Assembly (NCBI GenBank): GCA_032433765.1
Contig: JAVIAB010000092.1
Span: 63,116,493 to 63,180,492, forward strand
Length of the DNA stretch: 64,000 nucleotides
Direction: 5' to 3'
DNA from: Megaustenia siamemsis
Lineage: Eukaryota > Mollusca > Gastropoda > Stylommatophora > Ariophantidae
Shown: one piece after another, positions 12,236-23,612 of the stretch
How the letters are laid out: each line of letters opens with the position of its first letter
Numbering within the stretch: position 1 is the first letter of the stretch
Position numbers and translations under genes: made by a program
The notes under the pieces: generated by a model
What the model was told of the DNA's origin: nothing
Database searches by the model: none
What the model saw: only the letters and a program-made list of their open reading frames with translations

Positions 12236-12625
12236 CTGGCAGCCATGTGCTCATGTGTCCCCCGCTATGCAGGCGGATATTCTCAAACTTCAAAGGTAAT
12301 CTCATATTTTTATCATCGAGAGTGTTAACGTTTTTGGGTAGATTTTTTTCCTATTAATTTTTCCCAGATATCTGCCATTTTTGGCCTACTCATTTTTTAT
12401 TTCAAACTGCGAAGGGTTCTTTAACATATGCAGAATGCACATCAAACCTGTTTTTCGCCATTTTTGAGACTGCTAGACATCGAATCTCACTACCCAGAGA
12501 CCAGGGGCAGGTAAAGCCACTGATTCTATTTTATTTTTAATTTTAATTTTCCACTGCCTGGAGTGGGAATCAAACCTGGGACCTTCTTGTCCAGAGACAA
12601 ATGTCAAGATTACCTAACCTTATTT
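12236..12625 (-). mobile_element. Probable tRNA-type SINE, old
   Basis: On the minus strand the string TCCCAGGTTTGATTCCCACTCC (12550-12580) is a good B box, and moderately conserved SINE-body-like strings lie downstream (GGTTTGATGTGCATTC, GGCGAAAAACAGG). No clear A box, tail or target-site duplication. The assignment rests on the B box only. Confidence 0.4.
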
Positions 12626-13114
12626 TTTCCAATTATATACCTCATTTTCACTGTGGAAATCTGATATGTTGATGGGCTTAAATATATAATAAATTTGGCT
12701 TCATTTGTCCTGGCATTTTTATTATGACTGGTGTTTTCACTTTATCAATATCACTCTGAAAATTTCCTGTTTGCAGAAACACCAGAACAAAAAATAAAAA
12801 TAATTTTAATAAATTCCTCTTTGTAAGTGATAAAGCCTTAATAGCACATACAGCTACGAAAATGCAACAACATTTCTTGTCCATGAATCAAAAATGTAGT
12901 AGAACAAACGTGAAAATCAGCACTGGAAGAAAAACAACAAGTCTTGGCAATAGAAGAGAAGCAGAACTTAAATATAGTTCTAGTGTCAAGATATATTACA
13001 TGTAGCAGATTTCAAATATCTAAAAGCAGCATTTTCCAAAAATAATGAAATTGACATCCTTCTGCTCTTTCTGTATTCCTCCTTAAATGAGCATAAATGC
13101 ATTGTATTGCTGTT
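12626..13114. other. Non-coding stretch
   Basis: No credible coding potential or repeat. One 68-codon minus-strand frame (12678-12884) is hydrophobic but has no similarity I recognise and no context. Confidence 0.45.
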
Positions 13115-13550
13115 TACAGCAGCAGTCATCAAACTTTTTCAGTCAATAGAGCATTAACACAAATCACTGCTGCAGCACCTTATATCAACAATGTAAAAAA
13201 AAACATATTTTAATAGCATTTTAACGGCTTATTTAACATGTTATTAACTGCAGAGTTAAATAAAGTAACATTTTGGGTATAAATTAAATAGATCAGTGTC
13301 ATTTATGTAATTGTACTAAAAAAGATAACTGAATCAACTTAATATTATAATATTTTTATCCTGTAACAAAATCAATTGGAAGAATGAGCTTATTTCATCC
13401 TCATCAGGTCTTCAAATCTGGGCACAAGTTTGGAAATTTCTATTCTAATTTCTCAGCATTCAAATGATCTGAAATTGATTTTGATCGCTGCCAATGCTGA
13501 AAACCCAGTCTTACATAAGTAGGTAGTCACAAAAGGAATTAGAGACTCAT
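13115..13550 (-). pseudogene. hAT transposon remnant: transposase dimerisation domain and right end
   Basis: Reading minus from about 13530, the frame gives TTYLCKTGFSALAAIK, then an in-frame stop, then IEISKLVPRFEDLM. This resembles the C-terminal hAT dimerisation region of ZBED-type transposases, which has a C.TGFS.L..IK...R core followed by I.PRF..L. About 250 bp further on, near 13117-13140, is CAGCAGTCATCAAACTTTTT, close to the CAGTGGTTCTCAAACTTTTT-type hAT terminal inverted repeat. The rest of the transposase is not recognisable; 13550-13860 may include more of the element but I cannot assign it. Confidence 0.55.
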
Positions 13551-14080
13551 AGGTCTTCTACTTTTGAGTATTCTTGTTTTACAAAGCTCCGGTGAAAGAA
13601 GGAAATAGAGATCTCGGGCGATATAGAGAAATAGTATTAGACAGCTTAACATTACAACAGCAGCAAAGTTGATGAGTTGCAGTGTGGGTAGAGGTTGGTG
13701 GAGAAACATCACCGATGCCAGGTATGGCACTTTATAATGATGACAATAATGTCTGCAGAGCCCATCACAGGCCCTTAAAGAGCATCTGGGCTCCACGGAG
13801 CTTGGTTTGACAGCAACTGGTTTACAGTAAACATTAATATCTGGCCTTTTTTACCCTGCACATCTGACATTAGCATGACATTCTGGATACTGGGTTTGTC
13901 TTCCCCATTATATTTTACCCACTTGGCCAGATCAGTTAGTCTATTTCAATGAGCATAAGGGAGTGGAGAAGGATCTTAATAAATCTTTGTTCACTGATCC
14001 CAATTCTAGCAGAGAGCAATAAGTTGCTGACCACCTTCGGTCCTGGTGCTGTTGGACATCTTGAGCCTAAATTGGTGTCC

Positions 14081-14346
14081 AATCCAGCAAACCAAATCAC
14101 ATGTTAGAAGAAGCTGCTACTCTCCTACAACAAAATCCAGCAAACCAAATCACATGTTAGAAGAAGCTGCTACTCTCCTACAACAAAATCCAGCAAACCA
14201 AATCACATGTTAGAAGAAGCTGCTACTCTCCTACAACAAAATCCAGCAAACCAAATCACATGTTAGAAGAAGCTGCTACTCTCCTACAACAAAATCCAGC
14301 AAACCAAATCACATGTTAGGTGAAATTGCTACTCTCCTACAACAAA
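14081..14346. repeat. 53-bp tandem repeat, five copies
   Basis: The unit begins AATCCAGCAAACCAAATCAC, with starts at 14081, 14134, 14187, 14240 and 14293. Copies 1-4 are essentially identical; copy 5 diverges in its middle (AGGTGAAATTG instead of AGAAGAAGCTG). A minisatellite of recent origin. Confidence 0.95.
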
Positions 14347-15105
14347 AATCATTGTCTGTTAGCACAAAGAAATATCTCATACAAGTTATTCTCACCTCCA
14401 CCTGTTTTGCACCTGTGTCGAATGTGGTCATTTGACACTAATTGCAAGTCATAAGTAGCAGTTACTCACCACTAAAATTAGATGTTTTAGAAAAATAACT
14501 GGAATGTCCTAAAGAGACAAAAAATGAAATGGGCTATAGAAGAAAGAATTTATGTAGAATCAAGTTGAAGGAACAACATCAAGAAATATAGAATAATAGT
14601 TGAGGCTGTCTGAAAAGTGAGAACTAGAACTTTGTACCTTCTTCAACAACAAAAGGGTATAAGAGCAAGTGAAGATGATGATTCTGCAAATAGGCAAAAT
14701 TGCCTTTTGTAAATATGTAATATTAGTTGTAACCTTTACGGATATATTTTAGCATATTTATTTATTTATTTTTGTTTCAGAACACTTACCTGTAGTCATG
14801 TTTTTGCCACAAAATAAAGATCTTCCAATTGTTTATCACTCAGATGCCCCTTGTATTTTTATTTTATGTATTTTGTTCTTTGTTACATGAATTAATTCAT
14901 TGTTTCTCAAAGGATATGCAGCTTTTACCATGGATTGACAAATGAAAAACTGAAACATCCATGCAAGAGAAAGCATCCAAGGATAAAGACCGTCAATCTG
15001 AATGTTTCTCCTTTTATTAATTGTGATTGTGGTCTATCTGTAGGCTTCCCATTTTCCACTTACTAGGAACTATATTCTTCCTTATAATTCGTTCAGTGTT
15101 GTTCG
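14347..15105. other. Non-coding stretch
   Basis: AT-rich, no recognised feature. Confidence 0.45.
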
Positions 15106-15235
15106 AGGTCCGCGTGGCTGTGCGGCTAAAACCACTGTTTCACTGGCTGAAAAGCCGACAACGTGCGGTGTTCAAAGCCCGCGGTATGTAGAAAGTATTG
15201 TTTTCTTATTGGGGGGGGGGGGGGTGTGAAATAAA
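15106..15235 (+). mobile_element. tRNA-like SINE head followed by a poly-G run
   Basis: GTCCGCGTGGCTGTGCGGC (A-box-like) and GGTGTTCAAAGCCCGCGG (B-box-like) are about 60 nt apart, a spacing suggesting a class II (Leu/Ser-type) tRNA origin. There is no closed acceptor stem, so it is not a functional tRNA gene. A run of 14 G follows at 15211-15224. Confidence 0.45.
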
Positions 15236-17295
15236 AATCCTGAGTCTCACACATCGTGGTGACTGCTTGACCAAACGGCCTTTATCACCACTGGTTCTAT
15301 CATTGCCCACCCACCTCCTCCCCGACATAACTATGTGTTGTAAAGATAGTGCTTGTTGTGTTGTTTGTTTTATATAATGCCTCGAGTTGATGTGGGTTGA
15401 TGTCCTTTTACTCATGTGTCCAGTCATAAAGGCTTTCTTTGTTATAGTAACCACAGTCTCTTTATTGAATTATAATATTGTTGTTCATTGGACATTACAT
15501 CACATTTACATTGATCACACGTTAATCATGACAGACTCTTTTTCTCTCATTATATAATCATAATCAAGTTTATTGATATTTTTTGGCACAATTATTCGAC
15601 TAATGGTCGATGTACTTTTCTTAAATTAATGTTAATTAATTCTGGACTTCTCTGAGACAAATAGTCGGTGGATATGATCAGTCCACAAGTGTATATCTTA
15701 CATTCAATCTCTCTATCACTTACCATTTATCAGAAATGTGAAACACAACTTGAAAACTCTCAAACACTTCACAACTAAAGTTCATATGTTCATTGCTATC
15801 CTTACTACTCTCTATCAACTTACTTAATAACTTCTCAACTGACTTAAAATTACTACTTGAAGATTCTTAACTTCCTAACTAACTGGCTCAACTTTCTAAT
15901 CTTAACTTTTCTTAACTGTTCTGACTGTATAAACTGTGTGTCTAATTTCCGAACTGTCTAATTCTCTCTCTGTGTCTAATCTCTAACTGTTCTATCCCTG
16001 ATTAACTCAAACCTATTGTGTTGAAGTTTAAATATTCAGCCACAACTCTTTGCCTACAAATCAGCAGCCAATCAAACTGTCGCAAAGTGACAATTTGCAC
16101 TCTTCTGATCACTTCAGTTGGTCACACCTCACCATTCTGTGACCGAAACGTGAACTATTCTCATGGTTTGACAAAAACACTTTGTTTTCGTGAATCTCTA
16201 TGCCCTGTTTAAATTCATGATTACCTAATGACAATGACCTTTCCTGGTAGTTGGATGACAACTTATTTATCAGACGGCCACAGTCATGGGGTCAATGCAT
16301 GTTATTGTCCTGCTCCTACTCTCACTTCCACAAACTTGGTTGAAGTGGAAATTTCCATGGACCTAAACTCTCAGTATAATTCTACCTTTCCTTCCTTGTC
16401 CACTATCCCTTGTGAACTTCTACCTTAACTTGTTATGACCTGGAAAATGTTACCTTCCTATCTTAGCTTGGTGGGTGTCCTTGTTATGTCCGAGTATAAT
16501 TCCTCGGTGGGTGTCCCTATCCCTACTATAAACTTGTATTCCCTTAACTTGTTATTCTGGCTGGGAATTTTCCTAAACTTGTATTTCGTCCTAACACTGA
16601 TGGTCGCTACCATATGTTACTGCTATTGTCTATGAAATAATGGGTAACGACTAAGTTACCTGCTCCCATGCTTTCATTAGCTTACTCTGTTACATCTTGA
16701 CATTCCCGGCTCTTACTAGAAAAGTTGGAGTTCATCTAGTCCCTGGCTATGCTGAGAAACAACTAGTTAGAGCTACTGCAATGCTAGATTTTCAATATCA
16801 ACAACAACAGCTACCACTATAGGGAGCACGACGACCCTAGCCTCTGTTAGCCAGCCTGTTTTTGACGCACAAAGGACCTTTTGTTACCGAGGGAGACCAT
16901 AAGGAGACAGAACCGCTAGTTCTTGGTCAGCTGATGGTGTGCCTGCCTGCTTTTGTAACCGTGGGTGGCATGCGCTTGTGCGGATTTTTTGCTCTAGGCT
17001 ATATAATATTTTCTATGTCCAATAATTGACAGTCTTCTTTGATTAATTAAATTAACAAGGCAAAACTTAGAAGAGAAAAGACTCATGAAAAAGGATGGAA
17101 AACCCTGTGGATCAATGAGCCTGACTTGTTCATTCCGTGACCGTGTGTGTTTGTCAAACATTTGTAGAATTAGGCACGGAGAAGCTGTTCGACAAAAGCA
17201 AAACCTCAAAACAAAACAAAAATATACAATAGCCTCCACTAGATCGTCTGACAAGACGAAAAGGGCAATATATAGAAGGCATTATCGGGGAGCCG
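15236..17295. other. Pyrimidine-biased non-coding stretch
   Basis: No protein-like ORF (all below about 90 codons). 15700-16650 is rich in short CTAACT / AACTTGT repeats and contains a partly duplicated 'CTTGGTGGGTGTCC' segment near 16465-16530. On the minus strand an AATAAAGAGACTG string near 15460 could be a polyadenylation signal of an unrecognised element. Contents otherwise unknown. Confidence 0.4.
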
Positions 17296-17300
17296 TAACG

Positions 17301-17523
17301 GAGCCGCGATAGCTCAGTGGTTAGTGAACTGGACTACAAAGGACAAGAGTCAGGTTCGATCCTGATCGACGGTTTCCAGGTTCACCCAGCCTTTAATGGG
17401 TACCGGATTTTTTCTGGGAAAGTAAAGCGGCACGGACGTAATACCGATCATATTACCCCAAAAATCATGGTCCCTGACACTATATTTACCATACGCCACT
17501 TGGCGTGACGGGACTCCTTACTT
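17301..17523 (+). mobile_element. SINE-1 (tRNA-derived), + strand copy
   Basis: Head: GCCGCGATAGCTCAGTGGTT (A box) and GGTTCGATCCTGATCG (B box) at 17302-17370. Body: GGTACCGGATTTTTTCTGGG, then AAGTAAAGCGGCACGG. The end ACGCCACTTGGCGTGACGGG can fold as a 6-bp hairpin (ACGCCA/TGGCGT). It is followed by a T-rich tract. This is the cleanest + strand reference for the family in the window. Confidence 0.9.
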
Positions 17524-17995
17524 CTTTTTTTTTTTTTTAATACCAACAAGCCTAGAATCCTAGAAGGATCAAGACAAATAACTATTACATTTAATAAATA
17601 AATAAATAAAATACACAGATACCATATAGCAAACTGAAAATTTCATTTAATGTAACTTAATGATGAATTGTGATGTTCCGTATGGTTGGTGGCATGTCTC
17701 CCTTCCTCTATATTCTGCTGGACTGCTCGTCCCAGCATTTCTCTAAACGTATGCAAACTGATTATTCCTGTAAGCTGTTGATTGTTTTTTTTTTTTTTTT
17801 TTTTACATTTACTTTTCCCACAAAACACTTAGGATCGACCATAACCCTTTTCCACCGTTAGATTCATCTGTCTCTAAATGTATACATCATTGTCCCTCCC
17901 ATTTTCCCCTCTTCTCTTAAGGAATAAAGAACAAACCTGGCGATGTTCACTTTGTCCAGAATAAGGCCGCACTGTATGTCAGAGCTGCCACCAGT
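17524..17995. other. Non-coding spacer with poly-T
   Basis: Short spacer between two oppositely oriented SINE-1 copies; contains a 19-nt T run near 17785-17805 and an AATAAATAAATAAATAAA run near 17595. No gene. Confidence 0.5.
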
Positions 17996-18200
17996 AAGTA
18001 AAGTAAAGAACCCCCGTCACGCCAAGGGGCGTATAGGGAATATGGTGTTAGTGACCATAAATTTTTACAGACCTTCGGCACATGATTTTTAGGGTAATGT
18101 GGTCGCGCCCATGCCGCTTTACTTTCCCAGAAAAAAATCCGGTACCCATTAAAGGCTGGGTGACCATGCCGCCTTACTTTCTCAGAAAAAGTGGACAGTA
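17996..18200 (-). mobile_element. SINE-1, 5'-truncated minus-strand copy
   Basis: Begins with AAGTAAAGTAAAGAACCCCC and the CACGCCAAGGGGCGTA hairpin region, continues through CCCATGCCGCTTTACTTTCCC and CCGGTACCCATTAAAGGCTGGGTGA, then jumps to a repeat of CCATGCCGCCTTACTTTC instead of the tRNA-like head. The head is missing and a short internal block is duplicated. Confidence 0.8.
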
Positions 18201-18629
18201 CACATATGTTAATGCGCTTACTTAGAACCATCTAAGAGTTGCATCCACTCCTGCAGCATGCACTGTCTGTGAAGCTTCTGTAGCGAGATTTTGGGTCTTC
18301 TCATCCATCTTTTTCTCTGTATGCTAAAGTGAAGCATGTGGAAATAAACAATATGATGGAGAAATTAAACATTGATGGCAAGGATCTGCGAATTATTAAA
18401 AAAAAAAAAAAAACATGTACTGGCAACAAACAACTGCTATACGAATTAGCAACCAAACACGACAATTTCATTATATAAAACAAGGTGTCAGTCAAGGCTG
18501 TGTTCTGTCGCCAGATTTGTTTTCACTTTACAGCGAAAATATTATGAGATCAATAGTAGAAACAAAGGGATTAAAGTCAACGGTCAAATCATAAATAATT
18601 TGCGATATGCGGATAACACAGTCTTAATA

Positions 18630-18758
18630 ACAAGGAGACAAATAATAATACATGTATATTATTATAGAGGGAAACTTCCGATGCGATAATTCAGGGAATC
18701 ATAGGAGGAAGAGGTATTTTCTGAGTGCTGTAAAACATACCTCTTCCTCCTATGATTC
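18630..18758. mobile_element. 129-bp palindrome-bearing insertion with 8-bp TSD
   Basis: Flanked by TCTTAATA at 18622-18629 and 18759-18766, which is a single sequence in the uninterrupted LINE-B copy. Its right half is a perfect 22-bp inverted repeat (18696-18717 and 18737-18758) with a 19-nt loop. The left half contains a shorter AATAATACATGTATATTATT palindrome. No ORF and no terminal inverted repeat. An 8-bp duplication fits hAT-type non-autonomous (MITE) insertion, but the origin is unproven. Confidence 0.7.
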
Positions 18759-19022
18759 TCTTAATAGCAGGGTCAGAGAATGAACTACAAGAAATGATAG
18801 ACATGATAATAAAAGAAAGCAACAAGAAAGGTCTGTCTAAATAGTAAGAAAACAGAAGTAATGGTTATATCGAAGAAACAATCATGCAGCTTAAAAATAA
18901 ACAGGACAAATCTTAGACAAGTGCAACGTTTCAAATACTTGGGCAGAATAATAACATCAGATGGAAGATGCATCACAGAAATAAAAGCAGAATAGCTCAG
19001 GCCAAAATAACATTTCAGAAAA

Positions 19023-20294
19023 TCTCTCTCTCTCTCTCTGCGATCAGGTCTCAATCAGAGTATGACACCAGACTCTCACACGAAGACAGCTGTCTGTTTA
19101 AGCCTGTTAGATCCACTCCTCTTGAATACCTGTTAAAACGTTGCACTGTGTTCTGCGCCAGTGGCCCAGTGCATCCGATTTCAGTCAGCATTTTGTTCAG
19201 GTTTGCTTTCCTTAGCCTTTGATTGTCCCAATCTTCCTGCTAGGCAGCAGATGATCTTTTCTGTAGGGGGATTCTGCCCTTAGATGGTCGGCCCTCCCAG
19301 GTTTACGAGCACCATCTGCCCGAGTCACTAGAGGTGACTGGGTGTCCGTTTAGCGCAATCGATAGGCGGTTGGCTTACCACGGCAACAGCCGGGGTTCGT
19401 ACCCTGGCGAGCACACCTGGGTTTTACTAATTCCCTAAAAATTAGTACCTCTGAAGTCGGAGTAAATCTGCCTGCATGGCGAGGGGCATCCTGTAATGGG
19501 ATAAAACAGACTTTACACGCAAAATTCAGTCCCACAAAATTGAGTGGGTGGGACTTCGTCAGAGGTCAAAGCTGACGAAAGCGAACGAACGAACTAGAGG
19601 TGACTAACACAGACATGCGACTTGGAATATGAGGAAACTGCAACAAGGAACACTTTTCATGCATCGCCTTCAATTGTTCCCGCCCCCTATCCCCATATAC
19701 CGGTAAGTCACGTCCTCTTGAAAATGATGATTAGCACTTGATGATGTTAGGCCGTCGTTGTTGACAATTCCGAACATATAGACACACAGTTAGTCGTCAA
19801 ATTATCCCCGTCGCACATCAAGCAGACCGTAAGATTAGCACACGGCCGGTCTAGGGAACCATTACGATGACGTAACACACAACAATGTCGAACAATCTCG
19901 CTCCCTTTAGATTTCTGATTAATCTAGTGTAAGAAGCCGCAATGTGTAGCTAGTGTAGCCGCAGTGCGCTAGTGTAAGAAGACGAACAAAACACGAAGCA
20001 AAAACACCAAAAGAGTTTACATTAATGAGTAATATGGAAATAACTTGCGTCAAGGAATTCCAACAACGTCATGAACGGCACAATGTGACGTAAAGCGCAG
20101 ATCAAGGCTAGACTGTGGAAGGTCTCATTCACAACACTTGATTTGTCAAAAACGGACTGTTGTCGGCCTACGACCCCGCTTTAGCGATACAGATGTATTA
20201 AGTATATCATCATTTTGACTTTAACGCAGAAAAGTGCAACGGAGACCGAAAGTAATCAGATCCTGGACTAGATCCGCCATCTTGGATACGGAAC
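19023..20294 (-). mobile_element. Element X (~1 kb plus a nested SINE), 12-bp TSD
   Basis: Flanked by CATTTCAGAAAA at 19011-19022 and 20295-20306, contiguous in LINE-B. Read on the minus strand it starts GTTCCGTATCCAAGATGGCGGATC (a YY1-like CAAGATGGCGG) and ends in a (GA)n run at 19023-19040, the arrangement expected of a non-LTR element with a microsatellite tail. The left ~315 bp (19041-19339) is ~90% identical by eye to 51164-51487. No RT is present. On the minus strand the related copy encodes an Arg/Pro-rich frame of 97 codons of unknown meaning. Confidence 0.75.
19340..19592 (+). mobile_element. SINE-2 (tRNA-derived) with perfect 13-bp TSD
   Basis: TSD ACTAGAGGTGACT at 19327-19339 and 19593-19605. 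tRNA-like head: GTTTAGCGCAATCGATAGGCG (A box) and GGGGTTCGTACCCTGG (B box). Body includes TTAGTACCTCTGAAGTCGG and ACGCAAAATTCAGTCCCAC; the tail is a short GAAC repeat (GCGAACGAACGA). The related element at 51488-51500 shows the empty target site. Young insertion. Confidence 0.95.
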
Positions 20295-20810
20295 CATTTC
20301 AGAAAAGGAAAAATATCTGATGCAACAAATCTATGTCAATAGAAGTGAAAAAGAGAGTTCATCGGGGCTATATAGAGCCAATTCTGACATATGGAAGCGA
20401 ATCATAGGCAGTAGACAAACAAATGAAAAGACGGTTAGAGGCCACAGAGATGGGATTTCTCAGAAGAATGTTGAAAGTTTCCTGGACAGCTAAAAAAACG
20501 ACCAATGAAAAAATTCTCAGAGGCCAACACAAAAAGGGAGCTCTTAAAAAAAAACATCAGAAAGAAACAATCAAGATTTTTCGGGCACATCATGAGAAGA
20601 GGAAAGTTGAAATACTTGGTTACAGCAGACAAAATGCAAGGAAAGAGATCGCGGACGACAAAGAGAGAAAATACTAGATAACTTTGTGCCATGGCATGGC
20701 AAACAGCCAACAACAGAACTGATACGATGCACGGTAGATAGAAGATTTTGGAAGGCCATGATCGCCTACGCCAACCGGTATGGCGCATGATGATAATGAT
20801 GATGATTTCT

Positions 20811-21443
20811 AATAGAAGAGCATGTTTTAAAATCCTTTTGTTGTCGCCTTTCAACACAAGCTCGATATATATCCATTTTTTCTTCCTAATTGTAGACGAG
20901 GTCGGTGGTTGCATGACATTTCTCTTATCTCTACATTAGATTTGAATTCATTCAATTGGACAGAGCTGAGCATCCTTCCTAGGTATTTGTCTTCTAAAGT
21001 GTTTAGTTTTTTCTCAACCTCTTTAGTTGTGATGCTCGATATGCAGTGAGCATAGTTTGTTTGGTAGTAGGCCTACCTAACTATCTTCTTCTTCCTTCCT
21101 TCCTCATTTGCCTTTCAGCGTCGAGGGGAGATATAGTTTGCGGTCTTTTGCTACATATCTATGATTATATAAAATAATAATAAAATAGTATTGAGTAGCT
21201 ATACTAACAGAAAGACAAGACATATTAGAACGTTTCAGCAAAAGCCCCGCACAGTATTAAATATTGTAAATATTCAATATAAATGCCTATCTCCTATCTA
21301 CTATGATCACAAGATGTCAGGATTTCGACGGACATGTCCTGCTTTTGAGGTAGAGAGCCTGCCCTCGGTCAGGAATTTTCCTTTTTACACATAATATTGA
21401 AAATAAGCGTCACAATATTAAATTTTATTTTTTAGAAATATAA

Positions 21444-21477
<34 letters not shown>

Positions 21478-23560
21478 GTTTTTTTCTCTCTCTCTCTGGA
21501 CCGATATAATATGTTCCATAATATTAAAACACACACGATAACATAATGACTTCCGACAATAGGTCAGGGGAAGTTATTTTTCAGTTGTTTTCTTCGAAAC
21601 TGCTTGAAATTGAAAGCTCATTACGTATGTGATTGCAATAGATAGACTACAATTAATTTTTTTGTTTTGTTACATTAGTGACAACATGTATGTGTCAAGA
21701 TTCAAATTAAATTAGCAGAATTGTTTCATGTTTTGTATGCTTAGTAACGAGTTAGTTGTGAGTTTAAACATGAAATAAATTTTATTAACATTAAATTAAA
21801 CTTAAACTTTTAAACTACTTAACTATAACTATACTATACACTATAACTAAACGACGGCAGGAGTGAATAACTGACTAAATGAGTTGATTCTCATTCTAAT
21901 TAATGATTCTTCATTCTGATTTTTCTCATCTGTTGACGTTGATTTGATGAGTCCTGAATATTATTTATTTATTTTCTATTTTCATCATTTTATTTTTCCG
22001 CTTGCTTGCTTTTTTTTAAAAAAATGGGTGCGGGTGGGTTCGGTTGCGGGTCACGGGTGTGTGAGTAGTAGTAGAGTAGACATCTAAATCTAATACTAAT
22101 ACTAGTTACCCTGCTGATTGAGCATGAGTATTCTAATTAGTCTAAATTCAACTGTCGGTCAGTTATTGAGGACAATACTTTTACTTTTACTTTTTACTAG
22201 TGTTCAGTGTTGACTGTAGTACTGTAGTTGTAGTGTTGAATACATTTATTTTATTTACATAACTTATTTAGTTAACACAATCACTACTGACAATGTCAGT
22301 AACTTGTCATTTTTTTTTCTTATCTTAATCATGCCACAGCAGATACTATGAGAAATGCCAGTCAGTGTTACCCAGTCAATGAATGTTTTACCAATTGTAA
22401 CTCAAGTTTAGTATGTGTATAGCTGCTAAAGACTAGAGTGAGAGTGTTTAGTTTTAAAGATTAAATATCTGGAATAGTATTTTAAATATAGCAGTGTACT
22501 GCTATAGTCACTGATGATAGTGTAACTGTATATGTAATTACTAAAAATCTGCAATGTTAACTAATAAGACTAAACTAATGCTAATAATGTAAATAATAAT
22601 CTACCATTCAAGTCTGTAAATCGAATCACTCAAATACCGTCATATAATAAAAAAATATATAATATAAAATTATAGCAGACCCATGGATTTTCATAATCAA
22701 CAAAATTGAGTGCTTAAAGCAAAGTTTTGTCACATTGGTAACATTTTTACAATTAAGATTTTAAATATAAAATGAAATAGCTCAGTTATGGCATAGCTGG
22801 ATAAGCCTAGACAAGTAAAACAAGAATACCTCATTTGTATCCATATGTCAGTTATAAAAAAAAAGAGTGAAGCACTTTTAATGACTCAGTGATGAGTTTA
22901 TTGTTTTAACCCACCATAAGGACAGTGCTAATTGCATTTTGACAGCTCACATGCTGAAAGAAAACAAATGTAGCTTAAGTTATTTCCAATTATTATAATA
23001 ATGAATAAAATATGGTGTAATGTTATGTCCATATTTATATTGGCACTTTCATTTAATTCAAAATATTTAATTCTCTGGTGTACACAAATTACTTTAAACA
23101 AATTTCACACACATATGAAGGAATTAAAAAATAACAATTGAAAACGCAATGAGGTCAAATTTAGAAGAAAATATATGCTTGAGAAAACAGTCAAGACCCT
23201 TCAACATAAAACTGCCTTGCACATTCTGCAGCCAGACTTGCCATTCTAATTTTTGTAATATCATGAGAGAAGCTGCTTGGCAAAAGAGAATTGGATAGTT
23301 ACTATTGTAAATCAGCATCTGGCTGTTTTTATTTGTGAAGATGCAAAAGGTCTCATACTTATATGTGGTTTATCTTTTATTCTATTTTATTGTTAGCATT
23401 CACTTAAAGGATATAACTAGATTTTGCTCTTTGCTCTAGTAAGCTATTGTATACTTTTTTACTAGATATTTATGATTTTTTACTCCCCATTTAGCTTATA
23501 ATCATAAATTGAAACATTTTTTTCAGTGTAAAGCCATAATTGTTGATCACATCCTAGCAA
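20811..23560. other. AT-rich stretch upstream of YTHDC2
   Basis: No gene. Contains a CT/CTTT microsatellite (21446-21500) and a short GGGTGCGGGTGGGTTCGGTTGCGGGTCACGGGTG GC island near 22025-22060. The YTHDC2 promoter and 5' UTR exons may lie here or further left, but no CpG-rich promoter or defined first non-coding exon is visible. An acceptor-like TTTTTTTCAG at about 23517-23526 could begin the exon that carries the start codon. Confidence 0.45.
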
Positions 23561-23612
23561 TAACCTGCTTGTTAAAAATGCTGTCTCAAGTGTAAAAAAA
23601 AAACCTTAAAAA

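Larger units (their letters stand above)
18315..20810 (+). mobile_element. LINE-B host copy, interrupted by nested insertions
   Basis: Pieces of one 5'-truncated LINE on the + strand: 18315-18629 (RT palm upstream: [20 protein letters not shown], LRYADNTV), 18759-19022 (thumb, [17 protein letters not shown]) and 20295-20810 (C-terminal region [18 protein letters not shown], ending in a TGATGATAATGATGATGAT tail). Compared with the open copy at 31598-32559 it has frameshifts and D-to-N at the catalytic motif (YADN). It has received a 129-bp palindrome-bearing insertion and a ~1.27-kb element that itself contains a SINE. Confidence 0.9.

Noticed and set aside
14081..14346. CRISPR-like array
   Set aside because: Units are contiguous with no spacers; a eukaryotic minisatellite.
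15115..15185. Possible tRNA gene
   Set aside because: A- and B-box-like strings are present but no acceptor-stem pairing or clean cloverleaf; better explained as a SINE head.
16018..16635. Series of 60-66-codon + strand ORFs
   Set aside because: Composition follows the local pyrimidine bias and the frames change; no domain or splice logic.
15236..17295. LTR retrotransposon pair with 53200-54700
   Set aside because: Both regions are pyrimidine-rich with AATAAA-like strings on the minus strand, but I could not align them or find TG...CA ends.
17301..17375. Possible tRNA gene
   Set aside because: Recurs at five or more places with the same downstream body and TSDs, so it is the head of SINE-1.
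20435..20914. 159-codon minus-strand ORF
   Set aside because: Antisense shadow of the LINE-B C-terminal coding region.
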